Positions 39,613 to 41,870 of a DNA stretch of 64,000 bases are shown here, in pieces; within the stretch, counting starts at the first letter, position 1, and each line of letters opens with the position of its first letter. The notes below the pieces were generated by a model. That model made no database searches. It was not told the origin of the DNA and was given only the letters and a program-made list of their open reading frames with translations. The translations under genes were made by a program, and so were the position numbers. Location of the stretch: NCBI GenBank assembly GCA_017654935.2, contig CM065704.1, forward strand, positions 23,436,266 through 23,500,265. Reading direction: 5' to 3'. This stretch comes from Phymorhynchus buccinoides (Eukaryota > Mollusca > Gastropoda > Neogastropoda > Raphitomidae).

Positions 39613-40125
39613 TGTGTGTGTGTGTGTGTGGGGTGTGTATGTGCGTGCCTGTTTGGGTGTGTGTGTATGATTATTTCGTTTGCATGTTGTGAGAATTATT
39701 TGCTTTTAATTTTTGAATTTGTTGCTTTTAAGCGCATAGAGTTCCACATTGGTGGAGGAATGCGCTATATAAATGATTCACTATTATTATTATTATTATT
39801 ATTATTAAAATAACATTCTGGACTTTAGTTTTACTTTTAGCTAACCGGTTGCTTATTCACTGTCAAAATTGCAGGGGTGATGAATTAAAAAACAAACTTT
39901 AAAAACTTTTATTGTTAAAATCGGAAAATAGATCCCATCGCAACAGAAAATCATTTATTATAATAAATGTATACAGTCACCACTTTACTATGGGAGGTGA
40001 TATTACAAAATCAATAACCAACCTGAAGAGAAGACGGTCTGTCCGATGTAGGCCACAGTGCCAATGATGCCTTTCCCCACCACCTCCACCCGCGTGCCCA
40101 CTTTGATTGGAGTCAGCGCTGCCAT
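365..40125 (-). CDS. DCTN1: Dynactin subunit 1 (p150-Glued), 5' part of gene, 21 coding exons
   Basis: This gene encodes the large subunit of dynactin, the cytoplasmic complex that activates dynein and binds microtubule plus ends through an N-terminal CAP-Gly domain. The exons join as 40125-40023, 37944-37829, 35295-35154, 32996-32686, 29149-28958, 27414-27343, 23889-23782, 21740-21644, 21216-21138, 19885-19726, 19367-19263, 15701-15600, 14008-13919, 11941-11825, 10707-10608, 9897-9812, 7881-7754, 7260-7146, 3419-3366, 2727-2596 and 448-365. They total 2493 nt, or 831 codons, with consistent phases and no internal stop. Domain order is CAP-Gly (about residues 6-72), low-complexity Ser/Ala/Pro/Lys linker (about 74-225), long coiled coil (about 245-560), then globular sequence. 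Landmark strings shared with vertebrate DCTN1 include [38 protein letters not shown] and LLRDLET. The family is about 1280 residues, so roughly 450 are missing off the left edge. Non-coding 5' exons were not located. Many exon edges are tandemly duplicated into introns. Confidence 0.96.
612..1276 (+). mobile_element. LINE fragment, C-terminal end of ORF2, broken
   Basis: The translation [20 protein letters not shown] and [20 protein letters not shown] is the typical region after the reverse-transcriptase core of CR1/Jockey/RTE-type LINEs. A TAA at 846-848 interrupts the frame, which resumes in phase and ends ALLKYVHD. The element ends in a short (CTGAC)n tail at about 1257-1277, a LINE-like 3' terminus. 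It lies inside a copy of the TTAA MITE family B: MITE-like sequence is present at about 477-575 and 1278-1430. Confidence 0.75.
1473..1700. mobile_element. TTAA-flanked MITE, family B
   Basis: The element is bounded by TTAA and has inverted ends CCCCTTGACTGCCA and TGGCAGTCAAGGG. The TTAA target and non-coding interior suggest a piggyBac-type non-autonomous element. Related copies are at 12645-12864 and 15765-15994. Confidence 0.75.
1895..2335 (+). repeat. Dispersed repeat, partly tandem (GGAGGGACCTAGGAGGCTCC unit)
   Basis: Two adjacent copies (about 1990-2110 and 2140-2280) share the same order of motifs: GGAGGGACCTAGG, GATATCTAGG, CAAAGTCACT and AGCAGAAAATG. A third copy at 46725-47150 is split by a palindromic MITE. 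I do not recognise the family. Confidence 0.6.
2337..2560 (-). repeat. Two tandem copies of DCTN1 exon 20 3' edge plus donor
   Basis: The copies start at donor positions about 2354 and 2471, with the true exon edge at 2593. Each carries about 75 nt of the exon end with few changes and the ATG|GTCAG donor. The unit is about 117-122 bp. Confidence 0.85.
2596..2727 (-). CDS. DCTN1: DCTN1 coding exon 20
   Basis: It encodes [20 protein letters not shown] then [20 protein letters not shown] and ILLM, matching HLYSIHLAEQPEDCT...ALDCMSVEVGRLRAFLQ. The acceptor is TTGTGCAG and the donor ATG|GTCAGT; phases 0/0. Two additional copies of the 3' portion plus donor follow in the intron. Confidence 0.93.
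2836..2995 (+). mobile_element. Decayed LINE fragment
   Basis: The frames [13 protein letters not shown] and, after a frameshift near 2893, [17 protein letters not shown] match the region after the reverse-transcriptase core of RTE/Jockey-type LINEs. No intact reading frame remains. Confidence 0.65.
3366..3419 (-). CDS. DCTN1: DCTN1 coding exon 19 (54-nt microexon)
   Basis: An 18-codon exon, [18 protein letters not shown], matching vertebrate LDETVNVEPLTKAIKYYQ. The acceptor is GTGCTTTCAG and the donor CAG|GTATGT; phases 0/0. It sits between exons 18 and 20 exactly where this segment is required. No edge duplication is seen. Confidence 0.94.
3470..4341. mobile_element. TTAA-flanked MITE, family A, interrupted by a SINE
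   Basis: TTAA at both ends and inverted termini CCCTTTCACCGCCA / TGGCGGCGAAAAGG. The interior matches the copies at 21857-22098 and 61057-61247. A SINE at about 3489-3933 splits it. Confidence 0.75.
3489..3933 (-). mobile_element. tRNA-derived SINE (copy 1)
   Basis: On the minus strand the head has an A box TGGCAGAGTGG and a B box GGTTCGAATCC, followed by a body with a CCTTCGGATGGGGAC segment and an AT-rich tail of ATACCAAATAC units. It is inserted in a MITE, with short similar flanks (CCAATGT and CCATGT) as a possible target duplication. Confidence 0.75.
4593..5310. repeat. 47-bp minisatellite, about 15 copies
   Basis: The unit contains CACTTCCACTCTTGCATAAA and repeats every 47 bp from about 4593 to 5310 with very few substitutions. 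It lies in the intron between DCTN1 exons 18 and 19. There are no unique spacers, so it is not a CRISPR array. Confidence 0.95.
5320..5425 (+). repeat. Single copy of the 82-bp satellite unit
   Basis: The stretch containing CTCCCACCAAACGCAAAGAC and CTGCCATGTGTT matches the unit amplified at 25400-27020, including the leader with ATTCGCCC. Confidence 0.8.
5665..5910. mobile_element. TTAA-flanked MITE, family A subtype
   Basis: Termini CTCTTTCACCGCCA and TGGCGGTGAAAGGG within TTAA. Position about 5699-5706 contains ATTAAA at the exact site where another MITE is inserted in the homologous copy at 21814-22263. Confidence 0.75.
6063..6145 (-). repeat. LINE/SINE 3' tail: GCGCTATATAAG with (ATT)n
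   Basis: On the minus strand GTAAAGCGCCATGG, then GCGCTATATAAG and an (ATT)n-like end. The same terminus occurs at 20155-20225, 39740-39805 and 45950-46030. Confidence 0.6.
6160..6470. repeat. Simple-sequence region: (CA)n, G-run and C-run
   Basis: Low-complexity sequence with several (CA)n tracts, a run of G near 6270-6282 and a run of C near 6440-6456. Open frames here are composition artefacts. Confidence 0.8.
6600..7145 (-). repeat. Ten tandem copies of DCTN1 exon 18 3' edge plus donor
   Basis: Donors occur at about 6641, 6695, 6743, 6797, 6845, 6893, 6947, 6995, 7043 and 7091, before the true donor at 7145. Spacing is 54 or 48 bp, except the first step from the exon, which is 50. Each unit encodes a version of DMLHKDQ followed by CAG|GTAAGG. 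Confidence 0.95.
7146..7260 (-). CDS. DCTN1: DCTN1 coding exon 18 (PEMSAHE motif)
   Basis: It encodes [20 protein letters not shown] then [18 protein letters not shown], matching [30 protein letters not shown]. The acceptor is GTGTGCAG and the donor CAG|GTAAGG; phase 2 in, phase 0 out. Ten further copies of the last part of the exon with an intact CAG|GTAAGG donor follow over 550 nt. Confidence 0.96.
7426..7753 (-). repeat. Six tandem copies of DCTN1 exon 17 3' edge plus donor
   Basis: Units of about 43-61 bp each contain the exon end CTCCATGCACCAGTACGAGAG followed by GTGAGACC. They begin at about 7426, 7484, 7542, 7585, 7646 and 7703, ahead of the true exon edge at 7754. Confidence 0.93.
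7754..7881 (-). CDS. DCTN1: DCTN1 coding exon 17
   Basis: It encodes [20 protein letters not shown] then [20 protein letters not shown] and YE plus two bases, matching the vertebrate [24 protein letters not shown] block. The acceptor is CCGTGTCAG and the donor GAG|GTGAGA; phase 0 in, phase 2 out. Both edges are duplicated: six donor-side copies in the downstream intron and five decayed acceptor-side copies upstream. Confidence 0.95.
7912..8266 (-). mobile_element. tRNA-derived SINE (copy 2)
   Basis: Minus-strand head with A box TGGCACAGTGG and B box GTTCGAACCTGG, a body with CTTTCGGATGAGACGATAAA, and a tail of ACCTAATACCT units. The family matches 12018-12412 and 13108-13482. Confidence 0.8.
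8341..9550 (-). repeat. Five decayed copies of DCTN1 exon 17 5' edge plus acceptor
   Basis: Copies at about 8341-8425, 8508-8594, 8700-8784, 9345-9385 and 9473-9550 keep parts of TGTCAG|TTTGAGGTGG and of the downstream AGCTTTTCCACC-type sequence. They carry stops and indels, so they are older than the donor-side copies. (CA)n tracts separate them. Confidence 0.8.
9812..9897 (-). CDS. DCTN1: DCTN1 coding exon 16
   Basis: It encodes [20 protein letters not shown] then LASQVKEK, matching [22 protein letters not shown]. The acceptor is CTTTGGCAG and the donor AAG|GTGGGT; it completes a Gly codon with exon 15. Confidence 0.95.
10107..10240 (+). repeat. Telomere-like (TTAGGG/GGGATA) repeat
   Basis: GGGATAGGGTTAGGGATAGG on the plus strand, followed by a partial inverted copy ending CTATCCCTAACC. 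Flanking sequence TTAGTGTCAAATACACA matches the element at 59960-60217 in reverse. Confidence 0.7.
10608..10707 (-). CDS. DCTN1: DCTN1 coding exon 15
   Basis: It encodes [20 protein letters not shown] then [13 protein letters not shown] plus one base, matching [21 protein letters not shown]...FMPDSFL. The acceptor is CCCTTGCAG and the donor GAG|GTAAGA; phase 0 in, phase 1 out. Confidence 0.96.
10834..11271. mobile_element. hAT-like MITE (CAGGGTTCATAC ends)
   Basis: Termini CAGGGTTCATACAC and GTGCGAATCCTG are imperfect inverted repeats. The interior has repeated CTTTCAAAGACCT-type sequence. Similar termini bound 36123-36783. Confidence 0.6.
11611..11790. repeat. (GA)n microsatellite
   Basis: About 85 bp of uninterrupted (GA)n followed by a broken purine tract, in the intron just after DCTN1 exon 14. 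Confidence 0.95.
11825..11941 (-). CDS. DCTN1: DCTN1 coding exon 14
   Basis: It encodes [20 protein letters not shown] then [19 protein letters not shown], matching ETFDFKIKFAETKAHAK. The acceptor is GTGTCGCAG and the donor AAG|GTGGGC; phases 0/0. A long (GA)n tract lies about 60-200 nt into the following intron. Confidence 0.95.
12018..12412 (-). mobile_element. tRNA-derived SINE (copy 3)
   Basis: Same family as 7912-8266, with a fuller body including CCGAGGTCCCGTGTGC. The 3' tail is made of TAGGTATTAGG units (plus-strand reading). Confidence 0.8.
12645..12864. mobile_element. TTAA-flanked MITE, family B
   Basis: The right end TGGCAGTCAAGGGGTTAA is intact; the left end is slightly shortened (TTAACTGCCACC). 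The interior matches 1473-1700 in reverse and 15765-15994. Confidence 0.75.
13108..13482 (-). mobile_element. tRNA-derived SINE (copy 4)
   Basis: Same head, body and tail as the copy at 12018-12412. It lies immediately beside the partial duplicate of exon 13. Confidence 0.8.
13485..13560 (-). repeat. Partial duplicate of DCTN1 exon 13 3' edge plus donor
   Basis: The minus strand encodes [19 protein letters not shown] followed by GTCAGGCAC, versus [19 protein letters not shown] and GTAAGGCAC in the real exon. The frame is open. Confidence 0.85.
13919..14008 (-). CDS. DCTN1: DCTN1 coding exon 13 (coiled coil)
   Basis: A 30-codon exon, [20 protein letters not shown] then [10 protein letters not shown], matching the vertebrate [21 protein letters not shown]. 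The acceptor is CCCTACAG and the donor CAG|GTAAGG; phases 0/0. A partial, diverged copy of the 3' half lies at 13485-13560. Confidence 0.95.
14083..14575. mobile_element. Inverted pair of the GGGGATACCGGGGG repeat
   Basis: Plus-strand GGGGATACCGGGGGTC and CTTCTGGAAGTTCTGTGCTT at the left are repeated in reverse at the right, enclosing about 150 bp. Other copies are at 17188-17489 and 27855-28940. Confidence 0.7.
14709..15372. mobile_element. Palindromic element with a TTAA MITE in its loop
   Basis: Outer arms (14709-14764 and 15304-15372) are inverted copies sharing GTAAGAATGG and GGTACCTGTGAAAAG. Between them lies a separate element bounded by TTAA with ends CCCTCTCAC and GTGAGAGGG (14765-15303). 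Confidence 0.65.
15487..15592. repeat. (CAGA)n microsatellite
   Basis: A tetranucleotide tract in the intron starting about 10 bp after the exon 12 donor. Confidence 0.95.
15600..15701 (-). CDS. DCTN1: DCTN1 coding exon 12 (coiled coil)
   Basis: It encodes [20 protein letters not shown] then [14 protein letters not shown], matching [23 protein letters not shown]. The acceptor is GTGTTGCAG and the donor GAG|GTGGGT; phases 0/0. A (CAGA)n tract begins in the intron about 10 nt after the donor. Confidence 0.96.
15765..15994. mobile_element. TTAA-flanked MITE, family B
   Basis: Complete copy with ends CCCTTTGACTGCC and GGCAGTCAAGGGG inside TTAA. It lies in the intron upstream of DCTN1 exon 12. 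Confidence 0.8.
16499..16555 (-). repeat. Decayed duplicate of DCTN1 exon 12 5' edge plus acceptor
   Basis: The minus strand reads AACTGCATTACAG then GAAGCTTTGAATTAAATGAA, matching the exon's acceptor and first codons ([10 protein letters not shown]) but with a TAA stop. Confidence 0.75.
17188..17489 (+). mobile_element. (AAG)n-tailed retroposon with 11-bp target duplication
   Basis: AATGCCAAACA occurs at 17177-17187 and again at 17490-17500, directly flanking an element that starts GTGGGGATACCGGGGG and ends GCGATCGAAGAAGAAG. Direct flanks plus a simple 3' tail are signs of target-primed retroposition. Confidence 0.75.
17885..18050 (-). mobile_element. SINE (copy 5), tRNA head missing
   Basis: The tail and body (GGAGAGCGCGTCGCAGCCAG) match the other SINEs, but the sequence runs into a (GT)n tract instead of the tRNA-like head. 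Confidence 0.7.
18212..18606. mobile_element. MITE with ATCGTCGGTGAAATTC ends (copy 1)
   Basis: Inverted termini of about 40 bp: ATCGTCGGTGAAATTCAAAA at the left and its complement at the right. A second copy is at 40154-40544. Confidence 0.8.
18619..19154. mobile_element. hAT-like MITE (CAGGGTTCCCAC ends)
   Basis: Perfect inverted ends CAGGGTTCCCAC / GTGGGAACCCTG with subterminal TATAAGGAC repeats. The interior shows no transposase. Confidence 0.7.
19263..19367 (-). CDS. DCTN1: DCTN1 coding exon 11 (coiled coil, LGAEEMVE)
   Basis: It encodes [20 protein letters not shown] then [15 protein letters not shown], nearly identical to vertebrate [19 protein letters not shown]. The acceptor is CCCTGCAG and the donor CTG|GTAACA; phases 0/0. 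Two further copies of its 5' edge lie upstream, separated by (CAT)n tracts. Confidence 0.96.
19376..19675 (-). repeat. Two copies of DCTN1 exon 11 5' edge in (CAT)n
   Basis: Copies at 19498-19565 and 19610-19652 encode [14 protein letters not shown] and are separated by (CAT)n tracts. The nearer copy keeps an intact CCCTGCAG acceptor; the farther one has lost it. Confidence 0.88.
19726..19885 (-). CDS. DCTN1: DCTN1 coding exon 10 (coiled coil)
   Basis: It encodes [20 protein letters not shown] through [14 protein letters not shown], matching the vertebrate MRDLSSSEKQ...IDELKEQ block. The acceptor is CTGTCTCAG and the donor CAG|GTCAGC; phase 2 in, phase 0 out. Confidence 0.95.
20150..20690 (-). 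mobile_element. LINE 3' end: C-terminal ORF2 fragment and tail
   Basis: The minus strand contains [20 protein letters not shown] and [11 protein letters not shown], the common C-terminal block of CR1/RTE-like LINEs. It is followed by the TAAGCGC...GCGC terminus and (ATT)n at 20155-20225. Confidence 0.75.
20703..20825 (+). repeat. Dispersed repeat, also at 21330-21450
   Basis: The two segments share TAGTTTGAACAACAAAATGA and TAGTTGGTCATGTTCC with the same order of later motifs. Confidence 0.6.
20843..21077 (-). repeat. Three tandem copies of DCTN1 exon 9 3' edge plus donor
   Basis: A 97-bp unit repeated at 20843, 20940 and 21036, ahead of the real edge at about 21133. Each contains a 32-nt exon end (encoding [11 protein letters not shown]) and an AA|GTAAGT/A donor. 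Each copy is preceded by CACACAG, which could act as an acceptor. Confidence 0.93.
21138..21216 (-). CDS. DCTN1: DCTN1 coding exon 9 (coiled coil)
   Basis: A 79-nt exon encoding [20 protein letters not shown] then KEGLV and part of a Lys codon, matching [20 protein letters not shown]. The acceptor is TTGTACAG and the donor AA|GTAAGA; phases 1/2. Three extra copies of its last 32 nt with the donor follow in the intron. Confidence 0.95.
21536..21640 (-). mobile_element. Fragment of the (AAG)-tailed retroposon
   Basis: Minus-strand match to the TTTGACTCTGCC...GGTCCATTCTCCTGCC part of the family. Confidence 0.6.
21644..21740 (-). CDS. DCTN1: DCTN1 coding exon 8 (coiled coil)
   Basis: It encodes [20 protein letters not shown] then [12 protein letters not shown] plus one base, matching vertebrate AESLQQE...LKAEIEEKG. 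The acceptor is GCCCACAG and the donor AAAG|GTATTG; phase 0 in, phase 1 out. A fragment of the (AAG)n-tailed retroposon lies just after the donor. Confidence 0.95.
21814..22263. mobile_element. TTAA MITE family A (outer) with nested family A copy (21857-22098)
   Basis: The outer copy has ends CCCTTTCAACGTCAGCC and GGCGATGAAAGGG in TTAA. The inner copy has CCCTTTCGCCGCCA and TGGCGGCGAAAGGG in TTAA. Removing the inner element restores the sequence found uninterrupted at 5665-5910. Confidence 0.85.
22590..23781 (-). repeat. About 11 copies of DCTN1 exon 7 3' edge plus donor, within C/T-rich DNA
   Basis: Copies with GAGGAAAAGGTCAGTCCAGT (minus strand) lie near 22601, 22675, 22757, 22868, 22988, 23111, 23311, 23413, 23524, 23606 and 23698; the true donor is at 23781. 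The spacers are (CT)n and poly-C, including a run of about 70 C at 23207-23284. Some copies have lost part of the donor. Confidence 0.9.
23782..23889 (-). CDS. DCTN1: DCTN1 coding exon 7 (coiled coil, DKEMAEE motif)
   Basis: The exon encodes [20 protein letters not shown] and ends [11 protein letters not shown], one of the best conserved strings of the p150 coiled coil. The acceptor is TTGTGCAG and the donor AAG|GTCAGT; phases 0/0. About eleven copies of its last 15-20 nt plus the donor follow in the intron. Confidence 0.96.
24069..24371 (-). mobile_element. LINE fragment, C-terminal ORF2
   Basis: The minus strand reads [20 protein letters not shown] and [14 protein letters not shown], the same block as at 20390-20660 but from a diverged element. 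Confidence 0.7.
24412..24819 (-). mobile_element. LINE fragment with zinc-finger tail, frameshifted
   Basis: The minus strand has [20 protein letters not shown] and [11 protein letters not shown], the C-terminal region of another LINE type that ends in a C2H2-like finger. A frameshift near 24545 moves the finger's second half (GLISHLRTQ) to another frame, and its last His is Gln. Confidence 0.7.
24895..25200. repeat. Dispersed repeat, inverted copy at 30495-30865
   Basis: The two regions share, in opposite orientation, CCAGGGATCATCC, CATTACGTGCGTGAC-type and TGACATAGGCTAGAACACC-type sequence. Partial copies are at 17700-17850 and 21270-21520. Confidence 0.65.
25385..27025. repeat. 82-bp satellite, about 20 copies
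   Basis: A head-to-tail array whose unit includes CACTCCCACCAAATGCAAAG and CCCTGCCATGTGTTTGTC. Because 82 is not a multiple of 3, open frames step through the array; they are not genes. It lies in the intron between DCTN1 exons 6 and 7. Confidence 0.97.
27343..27414 (-). CDS. DCTN1: DCTN1 coding exon 6 (coiled coil)
   Basis: A 24-codon exon, [20 protein letters not shown] followed by ASKK, which matches the vertebrate QEWKSKMQEQQADLQ region. The acceptor is CTCTCAG and the donor AAA|GTAAGA; phases 0/0. Confidence 0.94.
27488..27642. mobile_element. MITE with ACCGTATTTTTTCG ends
   Basis: Inverted ends ACCGTATTTTTTCG and CGAAAAATATGGT with subterminal AAAGCG / GCGCTTTA. Related sequence at 7279-7405 and 33545-33690. 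Confidence 0.65.
27855..28940 (+). mobile_element. (AAG)-tailed retroposon with five-fold internal tandem amplification
   Basis: GGGGATACCGGGGG recurs at about 27866, 28045, 28223, 28400 and 28580 (unit 177-180 bp). The last copy runs into the family 3' end with GCGATCGAAGAAGAAG, then an inverted head ending about 17 bp from the exon 5 donor. Confidence 0.8.
28958..29149 (-). CDS. DCTN1: DCTN1 coding exon 5 (start of long coiled coil)
   Basis: The exon encodes 64 residues beginning [14 protein letters not shown] and running into [16 protein letters not shown] and [18 protein letters not shown], a strong match to the vertebrate coiled-coil start. The acceptor is TTGTTCAG and the donor CAG|GTCAGT; both phases are 0. 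Its first 72 nt, with the acceptor, are repeated five times immediately upstream and in decayed form out to about 32515. Confidence 0.95.
29150..29895 (-). repeat. Five 147-bp tandem copies of DCTN1 exon 5 5' edge plus acceptor
   Basis: Units at about 29223, 29370, 29517, 29664 and 29811 each hold the TTGTTCAG acceptor and 72 nt of exon ([20 protein letters not shown] then QQEK), plus 75 nt of former intron. The unit is 49 codons long and the frame stays open throughout. Each also has AGCAAA|GTGAGT, a consensus donor. Confidence 0.93.
30185..31290 (-). repeat. Decayed copies of the exon 5 5' edge, interspersed with other repeats
   Basis: Recognisable pieces with GATGGGTGAGGG and STSxDxHLxxV coding remnants are at about 30185-30255, 30330-30400, 31090-31140 and 31200-31280. 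Confidence 0.75.
31300..32517 (-). repeat. About 18-20 short tandem copies of exon 5 acceptor edge (MGEG/MAEG unit)
   Basis: The minus-strand unit is TTCAGATGG(G/C) followed by GAAGGCAGTAGAAAGCTG and AAATGGTTGTTTACATTGTG, about 55-100 bp with C/G runs of varied length between. It shares only the acceptor and first codons with exon 5. A 242-codon open frame over part of the array is a by-product of repetition. Confidence 0.85.
32686..32996 (-). CDS. DCTN1: DCTN1 coding exon 4 (basic Ser/Ala/Pro/Lys linker)
   Basis: At 311 nt this is the largest exon. It encodes a disordered linker rich in Ala, Ser, Pro and Lys, starting [13 protein letters not shown] and ending KPTRRPSEQ. The acceptor is TGTATGAAG and the donor CAG|GTGATAG; it enters in phase 1 and leaves in phase 0. 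By position it corresponds to the basic microtubule-binding linker of p150. GC content is clearly higher than in the flanking introns. Confidence 0.88.
33001..34140. other. Intron region, dispersed repeat pieces only
   Basis: No exon is visible. 33542-33690 resembles the ACCGTATTTTT MITE, whose other end may be at 34376-34401. The rest is unrecognised. Confidence 0.4.
34210..34376. repeat. (GA)n followed by (GT)n
   Basis: About 75 bp of (GA)n joined to about 90 bp of (GT)n/(CT) in the intron between DCTN1 exons 3 and 4. Confidence 0.97.
34891..35043. repeat. 43-bp tandem repeat carrying an 18-bp palindrome
   Basis: Units start at 34891, 34934, 34977 and 35020 (the last is partial). Each begins with the palindrome TTCCGAGTATACTCGGAA (one copy has a single change). 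Confidence 0.95.
35154..35295 (-). CDS. DCTN1: DCTN1 coding exon 3 (Ala/Ser-rich linker)
   Basis: The exon reads [12 protein letters not shown], then five Ala, a run of Ser encoded mostly by TCG, and ends PPSGYMTK plus one base. The acceptor is TCTACAG and the donor AAAA|GTGAGC. The position matches the linker after FVRQSQ in vertebrate DCTN1. The Ala and Ser runs come from short trinucleotide repeats (GCA)5 and (TCG)4, so length polymorphism is plausible. Confidence 0.88.
36123..36783. mobile_element. hAT-like element with zinc-finger remnant
   Basis: Ends CAGGGTTCGTACAG and CTGTACAAACCCTG are inverted. On the minus strand, 36430-36206 encodes [19 protein letters not shown] and [14 protein letters not shown], a C-x2-C...H-x5-H finger like the one at the N-terminus of hAT-family transposases. 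No catalytic domain remains. Confidence 0.7.
36835..36880. repeat. (GT)n microsatellite
   Basis: About 40 bp of (GT)n. Confidence 0.95.
37285..37822. repeat. 34-bp tandem array abutting the exon 2 donor
   Basis: The unit contains GCACAAAGATCAAATTCTTG and GCCCTAAACTTGCA, with about 13-15 copies. On the minus strand the array starts about 4 nt after the exon 2 GT, where GATCTTTGTGC is already present. Confidence 0.9.
37829..37944 (-). CDS. DCTN1: DCTN1 coding exon 2 (second half of CAP-Gly)
   Basis: This exon encodes [16 protein letters not shown] followed by the FTC...HGIFVRQSQ core that ends CAP-Gly domains. The acceptor is GGTTTGCAG and the donor CAG|GTAACT; the exon enters in phase 1 and leaves in phase 0. 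The signature motif that is usually GKNDG reads GKNNG here. A 34-bp tandem array starts a few bases into the downstream intron. Confidence 0.94.
38155..38345. repeat. (GT)n-rich tract
   Basis: Interrupted (GT)n with (GC) and (AT) variants in DCTN1 intron 1. Confidence 0.95.
38890..39810 (+). mobile_element. LINE 3' end: ORF2 C-terminus, (GA)n/(GT)n, and (ATT)n tail
   Basis: The frame [20 protein letters not shown] then [15 protein letters not shown] and [18 protein letters not shown] is the standard C-terminal block of these LINEs, open to a TAG at about 39280. (GA)n and (GT)n expansions follow. The terminus GCGCTATATAAATG plus (ATT)n ends at 39806. Confidence 0.8.
40023..40125 (-). CDS. DCTN1: DCTN1 coding exon 1 (start codon, first half of CAP-Gly)
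   Basis: It begins [19 protein letters not shown] and ends VFSS plus one base at donor G|GTTGG (phase 1). An in-frame TGA lies three codons upstream of the ATG, which fixes the start. A pyrimidine-poor but possible acceptor (GTTGTCAG) sits at 40139-40140, so the 5' UTR probably continues in an unseen upstream exon. The leader before the CAP-Gly fold is very short, as in insect Glued and unlike the longer human p150 N-terminus. A 390-bp MITE starts at 40154, just upstream. Confidence 0.93.
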
Positions 40126-40153
40126 TGCTTCTCACTTTCTGACAACATTAAAC

Positions 40154-40544
40154 ATCGTCGGTGAAATTCAAAAACATCGTATCTCGATATTTGTCTTCTT
40201 TTGAGTTAGAATAGATACATAGTCAGCTCTCTAATTTTTTCCTGCCAACTTCCACAAAAAGCTCGACTTTCTATCTGGGGTAAATGAGGTTGTGAAAATA
40301 AAATAAAAACTCCAAGTCCCAAATTCAGATCTAGTTAACCTCGTATCTTCGTTCTTTTCAAGTCTAATTTTTTTTAAATTTTAAGTAATTTTAACAAAAT
40401 GCAGGACTAAACTCACAATGTCTTGAACAACATATTCATCATAGTCAATCAATTGTGGTTAGAGCGGTTAATTTTAACATTTTTTTTCCATTTTTCTCAA
40501 AGCTACCAAAATTGAGATACAAGGTTTTTGAATTTCACCGATGA
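40154..40544. mobile_element. MITE with ATCGTCGGTGAAATTC ends (copy 2)
   Basis: Second member of the family at 18212-18606. It ends about 15 bp from the putative acceptor of DCTN1 coding exon 1. Confidence 0.8.
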
Positions 40545-40599
40545 CATGTTAAATACTAAAGCCAAACTCATTGAATATAAGAGCTGATACAGTGATGCT

Positions 40600-41870
40600 A
40601 CATTACATCTAAATTTACAGCAAATACGCCCTCTTCTGCACGCGAGGAGCAATGCCATCTGGGCCAGCTGATTTGGTGGGGTTCAAGTTGACCAGAAGCT
40701 TTTCTATGCCCGCAGTGTTGATGACGATGTTGTCCATGGAAGGGAAGTCTTTGCTGGTATTTGGCATTGTGCATGAGCTGGCTCTGGCTCATGGCTCGCA
40801 CTTGAACCGTTTAGGACGAATGACCCGGCTCCAGCTCATAAGAGTTTTCAAGAGGTTTTGATTTCTGGCGTGTAACCAGCTTTCCAGTGCAACGTCATAA
40901 CCTACTTTCAGTTTGCTTTGATCTTGCCTCTCTTGAAATCAACCAATCATTGCAGACTTTACATTCAGTTTTGGTTGTAGAGGAGGGTCAAAGATCAGAA
41001 TGTGAAATTTTCCTTCTTTCTATGTGTTAGCTGTTTTGTTAATAGGAGACAAATGACGAAGGTATGGAATCTTATATTTTACGATTGTTTAGTGCATGGT
41101 GTTGCTAATCTTTTCTGAAAATATCAATGCCTAATTCTTCATAACTTGGTTTCAGTGATTGTTTTCCGAACCTAGTCAAATGCCCAGTCCCCACAGAACA
41201 AGGGGAAATAATTCAGCCAGTCCCGAGTGAGCTAAACTCTGCCTCTGAGTAGTCAATATGCTTTGCCCTGACTGAAAGCGGAAAAGAATTGATTATTCAA
41301 AACCTCGGCTTTCTCCTTGGGGTCAGTGATGAGCTTACCATTGGACTTCAGAGCCGGGACTCCAGTGGTGGTGGAGCGCTTGTGTTTTATGTATACATAC
41401 ATGTCCAACAGCGCGTCTGGCTGGGCTTGGAGTCTTCTTCAGAGATGTCTGGGGAGAACAGTCGTATACGTCGGTATAGCGCCATTATGATCTGCGCAGT
41501 TGCTTGCAAATTTCTTTGTCCATGTTATCCACCTTCGCTTCAAGTTTCTTGTTGCCGCTTTTCTTCATATTATTTCTGTATGTGTGGTCTCTACAGTTCA
41601 GAGCCTGCGAATTTCGGTTGTGATCCAGGAGTAGGAATTCTTTTTCTCCTGGGTATTTTTGTTGGTATGTGTTTGTCTGAACTTTCAAGGAGGGAAGTTT
41701 TGAAATGGAGCCAGAGTTCTTCTGTTGGAATGTCCAATGGATTTTTTAAGGATTGCTGCAAGTCCACCATGTCTTGTTTCATGGCCTCCCAGTCAGCTAG
41801 TACTACTACTAGTAGAGGTCTGACTATCTACAGCCAAATAGGCATTTGTTTACTTTCATTTAGTCCATGT
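40600..41870 (-). mobile_element. Decayed LINE ORF2 fragment
   Basis: The minus strand contains LWLHFKTSLLESSDKHIPTK (upstream linker) and IEKLLVNLNPTKSAGPDGIA, the conserved start of LINE reverse transcriptase. Frameshifts and stops separate the pieces. Confidence 0.7.
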
